NCBI RefSeq assembly: GCF_020184175.1
Contig: NC_065532.1
Coordinates: 27,590,001-27,654,000 of the forward strand
From: Aphis gossypii
Taxonomy: Eukaryota > Arthropoda > Insecta > Hemiptera > Aphididae
Reading direction: 5' to 3'
DNA length: 64,000 nt
A program made the translations under genes and the position numbers. This document shows positions 63,101 to 64,000 of this stretch, piece by piece. The notes below the pieces were generated by a model. It did not search any database. It was not told the origin of the DNA and saw nothing but the letters and a program-made list of their open reading frames with translations. Each line of letters begins with the position of its first letter. Positions within the stretch are counted from its first letter, which is position 1.

Positions 63101-64000
63101 AGTTAGTCGTTTTTAACTTGGCTCAAAAAGCTTCAAAATAATACATTTTCAATATCATTTATATGTTTGGAGACCTTAATATTCATTATATAAGTAGATT
63201 ATATTTTAATTTTTTTTGATTATTACAATGCAATGAACTGTATTTGAGTTATAAGACAAAATTAAATTATTATTTTATATTAAAAAAAAATGTATATATA
63301 GAATTTATTGAAATGGGATATTTTTGAATGAAATAAAAAAAAATTTTTTTTTTATATTTAATTTTAATTACAGAAATTATGATAACAAGTTTAAGTTTAT
63401 ACCGACATATAGCTTTTTTTTTATCGTACTTTCTTAAATATAATACCGAATATCAAACTTAAAAATATATATAAAAATAAAGAGTAGCTTGTGATATCTT
63501 AAACTCTGTATTTTAAAATGAAAAATTAGATTTCTAAGGCATTTTAAACTATGTTTTTATAATATGCAATATGATGCAATATAATATTTTCACACTAATC
63601 ATATTAAATTAATTTAACGTTAATGAAATATTCATTATACAAGTTTGAATATTGCTTGAAATATTATGTAAAAAATATGTTTCATTTTCAATGGTAGAAA
63701 CACGAAAATTATTATCCACTTATATGCCCCCATTGGTGCAACTAGTGCGAAGAATTTTAGGTCATTAGCATCCTTAAACTCTAAATTAGTACTTTTCAAG
63801 GTATTTAAAATATATAAATTTGAAATTAAATTTATCACTTTAACTAAGTACTAATAACCTAAAAGATTCAGGTTTTTCTTTGGCTCTTAATTAGAAGTCT
63901 AGTAGCATAAAATTATTTGCGATAATAAGTATTAAAATATGTAAATATTACCTTTAAAAATCGTTTAACATAGAAAACCATAAAATACATAATAAGATAT
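57150..64000. other. Right flank without a recognised gene
   Basis: A G+C-enriched patch at 57150-57420 and a second at 58350-58700 precede A+T-rich DNA to the end. A minus-strand ATG near 58412 opens 44 codons (MNDGVSEGIYRNLKAIRTGI...) without a clear splice site. Plus ORFs at 57896-58138 and 61542-61757 have no recognisable domain. Confidence 0.45.

Overview
The window looks like nuclear genomic DNA from a hemipteran insect, most likely an aphid. The inference rests on a strongly A+T-rich background (about three quarters by eye), long introns, frequent taggtacct-type words, a short run of the arthropod telomere unit TTAGG, and an insect-type channel gene. There is no operon structure, CRISPR array, rRNA gene or convincing tRNA. 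Most of the sequence is intron or intergenic DNA with old non-autonomous transposons and microsatellites.

The one gene that can be read with confidence lies on the minus strand between about 41.4 kb and 23.0 kb. Thirteen consecutive coding exons, all phase-compatible and bounded by GT/AG, encode the C-terminal 1317 (or 1318) residues of a cyclic-nucleotide-gated cation channel of the insect CNG-like (CngL) type. In order they encode S1-S4, S5 with the pore, S6, the C-linker, the cyclic-nucleotide-binding domain, and a cytoplasmic tail of more than 800 residues that includes a coiled-coil exon. A 12.3-kb intron separates the S1-S4 exon from the S5/pore exon. The N-terminus was not found. It must come from one or more exons right of 41430; a weak first-exon candidate lies near 55.7 kb.

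Left of the channel gene, 10-22.7 kb is gene-poor and A+T-rich. A CpG-rich stretch at about 7.8-9.9 kb carries the start of a second minus-strand gene: a 54-bp first coding exon encoding MSDDSNSCGGGGLTTRSL followed by a consensus donor. Its downstream exons were not found with confidence. A second CpG-rich stretch fills 1-880 and may be another promoter. A smaller CpG-rich patch at 33.8-34.6 kb lies inside the 12.3-kb channel intron and contains short plus-strand ATG ORFs.

Recognisable mobile DNA includes a 116-bp Harbinger-type MITE with TTA target duplications, a 333-bp pogo/Tigger-type MITE, two palindromic foldback elements, and a 1.45-kb Mutator-like element with 9-bp target duplications. 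There is also a 33-bp palindromic insertion between 9-bp direct repeats. From 57.4 to 64 kb nothing can be supported beyond A+T-rich DNA and weak ORFs.
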